From Anastatus disparis (taxonomy: Eukaryota > Arthropoda > Insecta > Hymenoptera > Eupelmidae), in assembly GCA_017163975.1 (NCBI GenBank), contig JAFFSR010000249.1:1970001-2034000 (forward strand): DNA of 64,000 bases, written 5' to 3'. Position numbers and translations under genes: made by a program. Numbering within the stretch: position 1 is the first letter of the stretch; each line of letters opens with the position of its first letter. Shown one piece after another: positions 47,060 through 57,709 of the stretch. The notes under the pieces are model-generated. The model saw only the letters and a list, made by a program, of their open reading frames with translations, was not told where the DNA came from and did no database searches.

Positions 47060-48420
47060 TGTCTCTCTCTCTCTCTCTCTTCGCAAATTACGCCGTCCCA
47101 ATTGCTCAGATAAGGTAATACTCTGGTTTGCTTCCTACCTTCAGGGCCGTACACAGGCAATTGAGGATCCAGCGAATGGCATGGCAGGTGAATGGGCGTT
47201 CTTAAACACGGGTGTACCACAGGGTAGCGTGTTGAGCCCTTTGCTATTTTCTATCTTCATTGATGACCTCCCTAGTGTCCTACGTTTTTGCAGACACATG
47301 TTGTTTGCTGATGATTTGAAAATTTATCGCTCCTTCTTTCCCAATGATTTTTCTGACGAGTTAATAAATATCAATGCTGACATCTCCGCTTTGACTCTCT
47401 GGGCAACTGCCAATGGCCTTACCATCAATGCAGCTAAAACTCAGACTATTATCATTGGTAGTGAGCAATATGTCTCTCGTCTCTCTCACCAAGATTCCTC
47501 CTCTTCTCTGATAGTTAATGGCGAGTGCATACCATTTGCCACTGAGGTCAAGAGCCTTTGTGTCTGGATAAACCAGACCTTAAATTGGGAGAAACAAGTT
47601 TTGTCTATTGTTCGTAGGGTCCAAGGTTCACTTCATTCGCTAAGGTTCTACAAACGCTCTCTCTCTCTCTCGAGGCCTTAGACAGAGGCTGGTTGAATCA
47701 CTCATCTTCCCGATCTTTGACTATGCCTGTGTTGTCTATGACGACCTCTTTCAGTATCAGAACCTGAAACTTCATAGGGCCCTTAATGCATGTGTCAGAT
47801 TCGTTTTCGATAACATCAAGGCCCAGGAAAGAGTGTCGCCATACAGGCTTAAGCTTGGTTAGCTGTCGGTCGAGAGAAAAAGAAGCTATTTTCTTCAATC
47901 CTTGGCTTTCTCAATAATCTCCTCAGGGTGTCCGTCCTACTTGGCTCGACACTTTTCGAGAGTCAACCATGATGTGGTTGTTAGGTCATCATCTTGTAGG
48001 CCCCCCAGAGTACTGATCTGTCCCACTGCTCGCACTAGTGCCCTTCAACAATCTTTCATTAATCGGGCTACTAATCTACTTAATGAAGCTAATGTAGGCA
48101 GTGAAGCACCCTTGGTTTTCGATATGGGCTTAATCCTTCAACTTAAGAAGCACATCTTCGACCACCTAATGAACGCCGATCTTGGGAACTGGGAGGTATC
48201 ACGGTGACCCCCATCATAGTTTTACTTCATTATGTTTTTTTCTTTTTTTTTCTTTTATACTACACATCAATTATACTTGTTAATTTTGCTTTAGTTAATT
48301 ACATTTTTGTTTTTATTTATAGTTATTAATACATATGTATATGCTACATTGAGCCATACGGGGTTTAACCCAATGGCTAAATAAATATTTGTCTATGTCT
48401 ATGTTTGTGTCTTTCTTTCT
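47060..48420 (+). pseudogene. Non-LTR retrotransposon (LINE) fragment: reverse transcriptase and 3' end
   Basis: The sequence begins inside the palm after a (CT)n run, with LQGRTQAIEDPANG, GVPQGSVLSPLLF, IDDLPSV and the catalytic FADDLKIY box. It continues through AKTQTIIIGSE and VWINQTLNWEKQV. A frameshift near 47675 changes frame (IFDYACVVYDDLF), a TAG follows near 47861, and the end is again in frame 47902-48207 (RVLICPTARTSALQQSF to WEVSR and a stop). The 3' UTR ends with TAAATAAATATTTGTCTATG and short TCTATG repeats near 48410, like CR1/Jockey-type elements. It is a 5'-truncated dead copy; endonuclease and ORF1 are missing. Confidence 0.85.
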
Positions 48421-48479
48421 CTTTTTACCCTATTTAATTTTTATAAAATAAATAAAAAATATGCGTATATACAAGCCTC

Positions 48480-48587
48480 TCACTCTCACTCTCTCTCTCT
48501 ATCTTTTCTAATATGTATGTCTATACATACATACATACATAATACGTACACGTGTAAACAATAATCTGTATAAAATATATACATTCT

Positions 48588-48622
<35 letters not shown>
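48480..48622. repeat. CT, ACAT and TA microsatellites
   Basis: Runs of CTCTCT, CATACATACATA and TATATA lie between the LINE tail and the next palindrome. Confidence 0.85.
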
Positions 48623-50274
48623 GGGGCGTTTCATATCAACTCACCTGGTCAAAAAATAAAAATCGCTAAAAATCTGGGAAAATGTTCTATTTGATACCCA
48701 AAATACCCAAAAAAATTTTTAGAGCTCTAGGTCAAAGAGGTCAAGAGCAAGAGGTCATGGAGTTTTGTGATTTTTTCAATTTTTTTGTAAAATCATCATT
48801 TTTAATATTTTTTTATTAAAAAACTAAAGGTTTTAGAAAAAAATGTATGAAGACATTTTTTGTTAGAAATTATGTGTAGAAACTATACAAATTTTTTCCA
48901 ATCCCAAAGTTGCTATCTTCTGATTGGTCCATTATATATTTTGATGTGATTTTCAATAACTTTTCTTCGCCAAGGTTGATTTTACTCATTTGGCACTAAA
49001 AGTTTGTAATTTTTATAACCTTTCACTGAAATTTTCCCCTACATGGTAAAATAACTCTACAGGCAGTTATGGTACTTTTTATTTAAGGTATCAAGACTGA
49101 GTTTTAAGCCTGAAAAAAATGAAATTGAAATGTAGTCATAATTTGTTTTTGTAATGATATTAATTAATAAAACTTCTTTTTACCTTAAATATATATTAAA
49201 TACAAGACTTTGACCTAAAAATAATTTTAAAAACCCCATCCGTTGGTTAAAATCCTTTGCTCTTGTCGATAACTTGATTTTTAATATTTTTTTACTTACC
49301 GTAGAGTTTCTCAGCTAATTTTCAATTAATTGACCTGAAAATTTCCAGAGATCTCTAATTTATATATCTTCACAAAATAATAGTTCTGGAATTTTGATAA
49401 GATAAGTTAAAGTAAATGTTGAACTGAATTACTTGTATGAAATTCACAAAAATATTGATTTTTTTCAACTTTTTCTAAACCAAACTTAGAAATTATTTTT
49501 TTTTCCTAAAACTAAAACTATTATTTTGTGAAGATATATAAATTAGAGATCTCTGGAAATTTTCAGGTCAATTAATTGAAAATTAGCTGAGAAACTCTAC
49601 GGTAAGTAAAAAAATATTAAAAATCAAGTTATCGACAAGAGCAAAGGATTTTAACCAACGGATGGGGATTTTTAAAATTATTTTTAGGTCAAAGTCTTGT
49701 ATTTAATATATATTTAAGGTAAAAGAAGTTTTATTAATTAATATCATTACAAAAACAAATTATGACTACATTTCAATTTCATTTTTTTTTCAGGCTTAAA
49801 ACTCAGTCTTGATACCTTAAATAAAAAGTACCATAACTGCCTGTAGAGTTATTTTACCATGTAGGGAAAATTTCAGTGAAAGGTTATAAAAATTACAAAC
49901 TTTTAGTGCCAAATGAGTAAAATCAACCTTGGCGAAGAAAAGTTATTGAAAATCACATCAAAATATATAATGGACCAATCAGAAGATAGCAACTTTGGGA
50001 TTGGAAAACTTTGTATAGTTTCTACACATAATTTCCAACAAAAAATGTCTTCATACATTTTTTTCTAAAACCTTTAGTTTTTTAATAAAAAAATATTAAA
50101 AATGATGATTTTACAAAAAAATTAAAAAAATCACAAAACTCCATGACCTCTTGCTCTTGACCTCTTTGACCTAGAGCTCTAAAAATTTTTTTGGGTATTT
50201 TGGGTATCAAATAGAACATTTTCCCAGATTTTTAGCGATTTTTATTTTTTGACCAGGTGAGTTGATATGAAACG

Positions 50275-50277
<3 letters not shown>
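48623..50277. repeat. 1.65 kb foldback inserted in a TA microsatellite
   Basis: GGGCGTTTCATATCAACTCA is mirrored by TGAGTTGATATGAAACGCCC, and the arms match for about 800 bp through TCTGGGAAAATGTTCTATTT and AGAGGTCAAGAGCAAGAGGT. TA dinucleotide repeats lie on both sides, consistent with a TA target. Non-coding. Confidence 0.85.

Positions 50278-50322
<45 letters not shown>
50278..50322. repeat. (TA)n microsatellite
   Basis: Alternating TA immediately right of the foldback. Confidence 0.9.
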
Positions 50323-50324
<2 letters not shown>

Positions 50325-50514
50325 CATATGTAGATGATATGCAAATGATGGACAAATAAGCCATGCATTAAAATTGGTTATTATATTTTAAATATAATCT
50401 ATATTTATTACCATTACATTACATTACCAAGATATCGAATCAATAAATATAGAGAATTAGTGATACAAAAATAATAAAAAAGTATCAGGAGCCCAAAACA
50501 TAAGAAGAAGTATA

Positions 50515-50595
50515 ACTATTCTACCTCTTGCGATTAGTTATTCTTGACATTCATTGTTAATACGCCCAAGTTGCGTATATAATTAAGAACAACTG

Positions 50596-50655
<60 letters not shown>

Positions 50656-50910
50656 CATACATATGTAAATCATATGTAAATATAAATATTTATCAAAATC
50701 GAATATATTATATTGAAAGATATTTATTATTTAAAAATTATTATTCATAAATTATTAATCATCACGCAGTAAATATCGACAATTCATGATAAATATAGGA
50801 GAAAGTATCAGGGTATTATAAAAGCTATTCTTCCTCTTGTGATTAGTTATTTTTGACATTCATTGTTAATACGCCCAAGTTGCGTATATAACTAAGAACA
50901 ACTATACATA
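50515..50910. repeat. Direct duplication, about 300 bp apart
   Basis: GACATTCATTGTTAATACGC followed by CCAAGTTGCGTATATAA occurs near 50558 and 50856, with the flanking GATTAGTTATTCTTG words. A (TA)n run (about 50598-50652) lies between. Confidence 0.75.
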
Positions 50911-50948
50911 TATATGTATATATATACATATGCAAATTATGTATGTAT

Positions 50949-51861
50949 CGTGAACCGGTGTGCATGTAAGTATAAACCAGAATGCATATAATTCACCATC
51001 ATTTCGCTTACGAGTAGGCGGGAATTTTTTCATGTAACGCGATCACACTTGGGCGTGTTCTGTATCGTCCACCTAGCTAGTGTGTGTCTTAAGTAAAGAG
51101 GTGTTAATTGCCCAACCTACATAATCGTAGTGAAATAATTTGTGTGTATTTACATATATTCTGCATACAAGTAATACTCATTTGCATTATGTATGCTAAT
51201 ATGCATATATTTACATACATTTAGTATAAGTAGAATAACTACATAACATTTTATTTAAATTATAATAATATATATATAGATATTGTAAAAGATATGAATG
51301 TTATGCTCTTCTACTTTCTGCTATCTTGATACTTTTTATTAATTTTTCGTAATAATCTCTTGTTTTTTTACATAAAAATTTGAATTTCAATTAATTTATC
51401 ATTTGCATGTTATTTGCATATGGGTAACGCATTGCACGTTATTTGCATATAAACATTGTGTAAGTAATGTACTTACTCATTACCATGTATACTTTTATGA
51501 CATTGTAGACCATATTCAGTTTAATATCCTGAGGTCTTATTAAACTGAATATGGTCTACAATGTCATAAAAGTATACATGGTAATGAGTAAGTACATTAC
51601 TTACACAATTAAATTTATATACATACATATATGTATATATATATATATATATATATGTAAATACATACAAATTATTTCACTACGATTATGTAGGTTGGGC
51701 AATTAACACCTCTTTACTTAAGACACACACTAGCTAGGTGGACGATATAGAACACGCCCAAGTGTGATCGCGTTACATGAAAAAATTCCCGCCTACTCGT
51801 AAGCGAAATGATGGTGAATTATATGCATTCTGGTTTATACTTACATGCACACCGGTTCACG
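50949..51861. repeat. Inverted-repeat element with about 210 bp arms
   Basis: CGTGAACCGGTGTGCATGTA starts the left arm and TACATGCACACCGGTTCACG ends the right arm. Only about two differences are visible over about 210 bp. A separate perfect palindrome (51457-51607) lies off-centre inside. No coding capacity. It ends about 130 bp before the Polinton-side promoter, but no evidence links the two. Confidence 0.85.
51457..51607. repeat. Perfect 70 bp-arm hairpin
   Basis: TGTGTAAGTAATGTACTTAC at the left is exactly mirrored by GTAAGTACATTACTTACACA at the right. All 70 arm bases match around the 11 nt loop TCCTGAGGTCT. Confidence 0.85.
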
Positions 51862-51997
51862 ATTCGCGCTAAACTGACATTATTTTACATGTGTTGGCGG
51901 ATTTAAATATCGAATTAAGATGATTCTTGAAATATTAAATGTTGTGCACATACTACCCCTTCGTCACCTCTCATCCCTACTTTTAAATTCATGTCTA

Positions 51998-52045
51998 AAT
52001 CGTACTATAAATACGCAAAGATTGACAGGTCTGATTAACAGTTAA
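51998..52045 (+). promoter_or_regulatory. TATA and initiator of the first Polinton-side gene
   Basis: ACTATAAATACG (about 52001-52012) is a TATA box. About 30 bp downstream, TTAACAGTTAAAG contains an arthropod-like initiator (ACAGTT near 52038). The ATG at 52085 follows a leader of about 45 nt. Confidence 0.55.
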
Positions 52046-52084
52046 AGTTCAACGTTCCAGAGAAGAAGATCAACACGAAGTAAG

Positions 52085-52986
52085 ATGGTTAGAAAAAATT
52101 TACTTAACGTCTTGATAAATATTGTTAATATAGCATTAGTTCGGGAGCCGCAAATAAAATTATTTTGCAATAATTCATGGCGCAAAAGTCTAAACATTTG
52201 CTTCAATAATGAATTATTGAAAAAAATTGAATTTATCTTAGGACTTTGCGGACTACGTACGTTAGCTTATATGTTTAAGCGAGGTATTTTTAATGATAAT
52301 GAAATACTTGACATTGTTGGTCGTTGTATTAAAAGCAGAGGGATGCAAGATGTGTCACAAGTCAGGCTTCTCATGTTACATCACCGTGTTATTAAAGGTA
52401 AGTTATTCATAATTTCTTTTACCGTTTAAAAGCTTGTATCTTTTTTCTTTACGATCGTAGAATTTCGCTATAAAATACTTTTTGTTGTGAATAAAATAAT
52501 AAATCTGAAAACATGATTTGCAAGAAAATATCAGTTTCGGATCAATAATCAATAACCAATAAACTTTTTGTTTATGATCACAGAATTTCGCGGGATAAGA
52601 CTTTTTTGTTAAAAATAGTGCAACTAAGCAGATTTTACATGAATTTTACAGACCTGCTAAATATGATGGAAGACAGTAGTGGGGATAAACTGTTAATAAG
52701 GCTTCTGTCTGAAGAAGAAGATGTATCTGATTCGAGAGATCTTGTGCTACTACCACCTCCTGAAGAGGTAAGAGAAATCATAAATGTCTCTGATACTACC
52801 CCAAACTTTGCGGTGAAGGGGGTGAATAATAATACAGCAGCGCCACCACCTTTTGAACCAATGCCTGGTTGCTCTTGGTGGGGTGATGATGGAAGACAGT
52901 CATCAATGGCGATTAATAATAACGAGCAGAATACACTTAATACGATGATTTCATCTGAATCACCGGGTACAGAGAATACAGGTTGA
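52085..52986 (+). CDS. Two-exon gene of unknown function at the Polinton left side
   Basis: Exon 1 (52085-52397) starts MVRKNLLNVLINIVN and is a helix-rich, leucine-, isoleucine- and cysteine-containing segment ending HHRVIK at a consensus GTAAGT donor. After the 254 bp intron 52398-52651 (acceptor TTTTACAG), exon 2 gives DLLNMMEDSSGDK, an acidic stretch (SEEEDVSDS), PPPEEV, PPPFEPMPGCSWWGDDG and a Ser/Asn-rich end before TGA at 52984. The spliced product has 215 residues. Nothing here matches a family I recognise. The acidic, proline-rich tail suggests a protein-interaction region. An alternative donor, ACAG/GTTGAT at 52980, could splice it in frame into the downstream polymerase exon (see findings), so it may be that gene's 5' part. 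Confidence 0.6.
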
Positions 52987-52991
52987 TTTAA

Positions 52992-53494
52992 GGAGATGTA
53001 AAATAAACACTATACCTATACTCATAAATATTTACTATCTTTTTATTTTATTGCAAATTTTTAAGAAAATAAATGCTTTAGTTTGTAATATGTACCATAA
53101 AGATTGTTCAATCAAATTTTAAAATAAATTTATTTATTAGTTTCTCAGAATTTTAGATTTCTTGTACAAAATCTAAAAATTTTAATATGGTCAATGTCCC
53201 AATCGCTACTCACGAACCTATTACTAACCGCTCAATGTTATTTAGATACCAAAACTTTTTAACAATGAGTTGCTAGTAATAGGTTCGTGAGTAGCGATTA
53301 GGACATTGACCATATATAAATATTGGAACACTAAAATTTTAAAAACTAATGAATGAATTTATTTGAAAATTTAACTGAATAATCTTTATGGTAAATACTA
53401 CAAGCTAAAGCATTTCTTTTCCTCAAGTTTTGAAATATAATGAAAAAATAAGCCAAATTCATGAATACAGGGGTGGTGTCCGTTTTACATCTCC
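52992..53494. mobile_element. 503 bp palindromic MITE, TTAA duplication
   Basis: TTAA is at 52988-52991 and 53495-53498. GGAGATGTAAAAT is mirrored by TTTTACATCTCC. An inner near-perfect stem (GTCAATGTCCCAATCGCTAC and its complement, 53187-53317) sits at the centre. It lies two bases after the TGA of the upstream exon. Confidence 0.8.
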
Positions 53495-53533
53495 TTAAGC
53501 GTAAATTTATAAATCACACATTTTCACGTAATT

Positions 53534-56372
53534 TTGGTATATCATATTGTAGACAAATATCTTCAACAGGGAGATGGTACTACTACTACTCAGAACCACA
53601 TTACGATTCATGAAGAATTATTGCGATATTACCGGCAATTTAAGTTACAAGGTAGACAATTAAGAGTGTCAATATTGCCCCCACCACCTAATGCGAATGT
53701 GTATACGTGGTTTGAGGCAGCAATAAATGATTTATATCGTCATGTGTGTGAAAATGCGCGACCTTCAGATTATATCGGTATAACTATAAACTCTGACCGA
53801 TTTGTTCACGGTTCTTTATGGATTTCTTTTAGACTGGTTCGTGATTTTTTACCGACAGATCTACTCGAGTTATTAGCTTGTGTAGCACAGAGTAATGACA
53901 ATTTTGAAATCGATGATGTTTTAAACGTGAAAGTCAGCATTGTTTCTAAACCAGAGGGACGCGGTCGGGTATCACTCACTAGCGAATCAGTTTTCAAGAA
54001 ATCCATTCTACATATTCAAAATACCGACAATCTTTGCCTTCCGCGCTCGCTAGTCGCTGCTCATGTATATGCTATACGTGGTCAGATGCGCAGTGGTATT
54101 CACCATGACAGGTGGAATAGAATAAGACACCACACAGCACAATATCAGAAAGTGCAAGCGTTGAAACTTGTCAGAGCTGCGAGAGTTACGATACCCGAAG
54201 CAGGTTGTGGTATCGAAGAAATAAAATTATTTCAAGAATATTATGCGCTTTTCGGCGTTGCAATAGTTGTTTATTCTTTTCAAAACTTTGCTCGAGGCTA
54301 TAAACCACTTTACGATGGTGCACGTTTTGTACACGATGTTGGTAATGTAGTTAGACATACCTTAAATATAATGTATTATAAAAATTCTAATCATTACCAA
54401 CCAATTTTAAATTTACTCGCAGCAGCTGGCAGCCGTGGCTACTGCATACCTCGTAATAAAAAGTTTAGTCATCAAAAAAATCATAAATGTTCACAAAAAT
54501 GTTGTAAATGTTTTCAGAGTCCCCCTTGCGATATAAATCAGAAAAAAATAAAATGTATTCAATGCACTAGAGATTTTTACGGTAATGTTTGTCTGGAAAA
54601 TTATAAAATCTCAAAATCTTTCGATAATTTTCGGTCGGTATGCGAGAGCATAAAAATTTGTCGTTAGTGCAGTAAAACAGTTCGAATGTGCGATAAAGAT
54701 CCACATAATTGTAATACGATATTTTGCAAAATATGTAATAGTAAAATGCCGATAGAACACTTTTGTTACATGCAACCTTTTATCAGCAAAAAAGGATTTG
54801 CAACCAATAAAAAAAATATACTTTATTTATTTTATGATTTTGAGACTTAACAATCGGAAATTATCTCGGGTGCTGATAATGAAAAAATAAGTTTGCATGT
54901 ACCAAATTTGTGTGTTGTACAACAAGTATGTAATTATTGTTTGGATGATGAAAATATAACAAATTCTTGCGAAATATGTGGTATACACGAATACGTGTTT
55001 GAAATCGACCCTGTAAAACAGCTAGTTGATTTGGCCTTAGCAACAAGAAAAAGTTTCAAGCAAACTATTTGTATAGCCCACAATGCACAGGGTTTTGATG
55101 CGCAATTTATTCTCAAGCATTTGACAGAACGCACAGATCTTAGAGATAAGCCAGATGTAATTTTAAACGGGTCAAAAATAATCATAATGGAAATTTCAAC
55201 CGTTAAATTCATAGACAGCTTAAATTACTTACACATGAGTTTAGCTGCACTACCAAAAGCTTACGGTCTTGCTAATATCGAGAAAGGTACGTTTCCTCAT
55301 TTACCGTAGATTGTGACCATAAAAATCCTGATGATCGAGTTTTTATCGGCACGTGTGTTGCTGACAAGTTGAAAAAAGCTGTTCAAATGGGCTATATCAT
55401 CAGAAAAATATTTGAAATATGGTCTTATAAAATTACTCAGTACAACAAAGCCACGGGTCAGGGTGGTCTATTTCCTAATTATATCGATAAATTTTTCGCT
55501 GAGAAAACGTACGCGTCGGGTTACCCTTCGTAATTGCTGACGGTGATAAAAACGCGATTACTCGATACATTGAGGAATTTGTGCAACAAGAGGGCATTCA
55601 ATTAGACAAAAATCGAATAAAATATAACGCTGGTCTGAGATCTGTAGCAAAACTCTGTTTAAATTCATTGTGGGGTAAATTTGGTCAACGAGAGAATATG
55701 CCAAAGACTGAAGTGATAGATGATCGACAGAGATTGTTTGAATTACTCTGCAGTGTCGAGACCGAGATCGACTCAATTTTACCGATCAATGAGACGACAA
55801 TTTATGTAAGTTGGCACAACAAAGAATCGGCTGTTGAGCCATCACCATTATGTAATGTTGTCGTAGCTGCTTATACCACAGCCTTGGCGCGTTTGAAACT
55901 CTACGAAGAATTGCAACCGCTGGGTGAACGTGTATTGTATTACGATACTGATTTTATTGTGTATGTAAGTCGCGTGGGTGAGTACGATGCGAAAACAGGG
56001 CCGTTCTTGGGTGACTTGACCGACGAATTGGCCTGTTATGGTCTTGGCACAAGAATCACATCATTCGTCTCTGGAGGACCCAAATTTTACGGATATAAAT
56101 ATTTGACACCAGATGGCGTTGAAGGATGTGTTTGCAAAATCAAGGGTATAAGACTTAATTCGTCGGTGAGTCAGAAAATAAACTCTGATTCCATACGAGA
56201 TCTAATTACTGGTAAAATACCGCCACTTTTTGCAAACTATGACGCTATTAGACGCACACAGTTTCACGATGTTGTAACACGACCTGAATGTAAAATATGC
56301 GAGCCCGTGTACTCAAAGAGACGATTCGTGAATAACGAGATTAGCTATCCATACGGTTATAAAGCTAATTAA
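53534..56372 (+). pseudogene. polB: Protein-primed family B DNA polymerase, broken
   Basis: The N-terminal third (53534-54667) has no ATG near its start; a possible acceptor TTGTAG precedes ACAAATATC at 53555. It contains a D-x-x-C segment (TDNLCLPRSLVAA) and NHYQPI, suggesting an OTU-like cysteine-protease fold, followed by cysteine-rich zinc-binding stretches (HKCSQKCCKCF). A TAG at 54667-54669 interrupts the zinc region. The exonuclease motif YDFET is followed at once by TAA, and a later block has AHNAQGFDAQF. After FPHLP a stop and a large deletion remove palm motif A. GTCVADKLKKA to YASGYPS follows, then a frameshift. The last part has motif B (KLCLNSLWGKFGQR) and motif C as YYDTDFIVY, where serine usually follows DTD. 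It is non-functional. Protein-primed polymerases of this type replicate Polintons and adintoviruses. Confidence 0.85.
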
Positions 56373-56499
56373 AAATAAATTATTGTAAATATATTATCAC
56401 TAAAGCGAATATATGATATAGGATAGAGAGAGAATTAAAACACAAACTATTTTGAAATAAATTTTTATATTTTATAAGAATGTAAAACGAAAAATAAAT

Positions 56500-56715
56500 T
56501 TATTTTCTATTAATTAAGTAGTCATCAATTTTTTTCAAAAGCACAGGTTCCAGAATAATCCGCATCCTTTCCACCCTCGTTCTGAATCTTTCTCTATCAC
56601 GAGCCGCTTACTCCCACTCTCCACGTCGCGCTGTACGACTCGCATAGTCCCACACGCGTATCACATGAATTTCCGACTTACCCTCTTTGAAATGCACTTG
56701 TTTTGTTTGATTCAT
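56500..56715 (-). pseudogene. Small minus-strand gene, 71 codons with one nonsense codon
   Basis: From ATG at 56715 the frame reads MNQTKQVHFKEGKSEIHVI, RVWDYASRTARRGEWE, a TAA at 56608-56610, then AARDRERFRTRVERMRIIL and LEPVLLKKIDDYLIN to the real stop at 56500-56502. The continuous charged helical pattern on both sides of the TAA argues that the codon is a later mutation. It converges on the polymerase gene and has its own promoter-like sequence upstream. Similar small basic/helical genes occur in insect Polintons as far as I recall, but no named family is assigned. Confidence 0.5.
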
Positions 56716-56861
56716 CGTTCACTGTACTTTTTGTAGACTCTCTTTTCTATAAAATTGTTGAGAATCAAAAATTTAAATCTGATTAATTCTTTGATAAAAA
56801 TTTATTACCTTTTTCAATTTCTTGGCTATTGCTCACGATAGCAGCACTTTTTCAAGACTAA

Positions 56862-56905
56862 CCAGCACTGACCGTTTACCAACACTTTTAATTTTATACT
56901 ATAAA
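56862..56905 (-). promoter_or_regulatory. TATA and TCAGT initiator of the minus-strand gene
   Basis: On the minus strand TATAAAAT (56891-56898) lies about 25 bp upstream of GGTCAGTGC (TCAGT at 56867-56871), the arthropod core-promoter arrangement. The leader to ATG 56715 would be about 155 nt and holds a possible small intron (AAAAAGGTAATAA donor-like). Confidence 0.5.
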
Positions 56906-56945
56906 TGGTGGTGGTGGTGGTGGTGGTGGTGGTGGGGTGGGGGTA
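56906..56945. repeat. (GGT)n microsatellite
   Basis: About ten GGT units followed by GGGGTGGGGG, directly upstream of the minus-strand TATA box. Confidence 0.9.
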
Positions 56946-57126
56946 TTAATTATAAGTGGGAGATTAATACTTAATCGGCTTTTTCAGCCATATAGCTAAA
57001 GAGCGGAATAATGCTGGCGTCAGCCAGCTATATGGCTAATTAGCTAAACGATTGGCTAGCGCCAGCACGATACTGCTCGCACACGCGCGCGCCGCTGCCG
57101 CCCCCACTCTTGCTTATCACTCTTAA

Positions 57127-57600
57127 AAGGCGGTCGGAACCAAATTGGTGACTTAGTTCAATGCTTACAATAAATGCTTATAATGATTTATTTATTCATT
57201 TGCACGACAAAAATATAGTCATTTCCTCTAACCATATATATAAAGAATAATTTGAAACAGTTTTAGTGACAAACAAATATAAAATATTGTCATAAAGCAA
57301 AAAATGCCATCTAACAGTCGATGCGGCTGTTATTTGCATGCAATAAATAGATTTCAATTTAGCATTTTTTGCTTTATGACAATATTTTATATTATGGTTA
57401 GAGAAAATGACTATATTTTTGCCGTGCAAATGAATAAATCGACGCCCCGTACGAAGAAAAGCACCGTTCAGAAATTCAAATGCAAATTAACATTGGGATT
57501 TCTGAACGGTGCTTTTCTTCGTACGAGGCGTCGAAATAAATCATTATAAGCATTTATAGTAAGCGCTGAACTAAGCCACCGATTTGGTTCCGACCGCCAT
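57127..57600. mobile_element. 474 bp palindromic MITE (GGCGGTCGG family), TTAA duplication
   Basis: TTAA is at 57123-57126 and 57601-57604. The ends AAGGCGGTCGGAACCAAATT and GATTTGGTTCCGACCGCC match the element at 36737-37165. Inside it lies a 94 bp hairpin insertion (57440-57533) that the other copy lacks. Confidence 0.85.
57440..57533. mobile_element. 94 bp hairpin insertion with AATAAAT flanks
   Basis: CGACGCCCCGTACGAAGAAA is mirrored by TTTCTTCGTACGAGGCGTCG-like sequence; about 36 bp arms carry one mismatch. AATAAAT flanks both sides (57433-57439 and 57535-57541), or 8 bp with one mismatch, the size left by hAT-type transposition. Confidence 0.7.
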
Positions 57601-57709
57601 TTAATGATCGTATATGTAGAGTGGTTGGAGGATTTGATAAGGTTAGTAATAGAAGTTTAGCAGCAGCGGTAACATGGACGTTTGCAGGTGGGTGCATCCG
57701 TGAACTTTG

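Noticed and set aside
55310..55312. Missing polymerase palm segment explained by an intron
   Set aside because: The only GT...AG pair nearby would remove about 26 nt and cannot hold the missing motif A; the sequence is absent.
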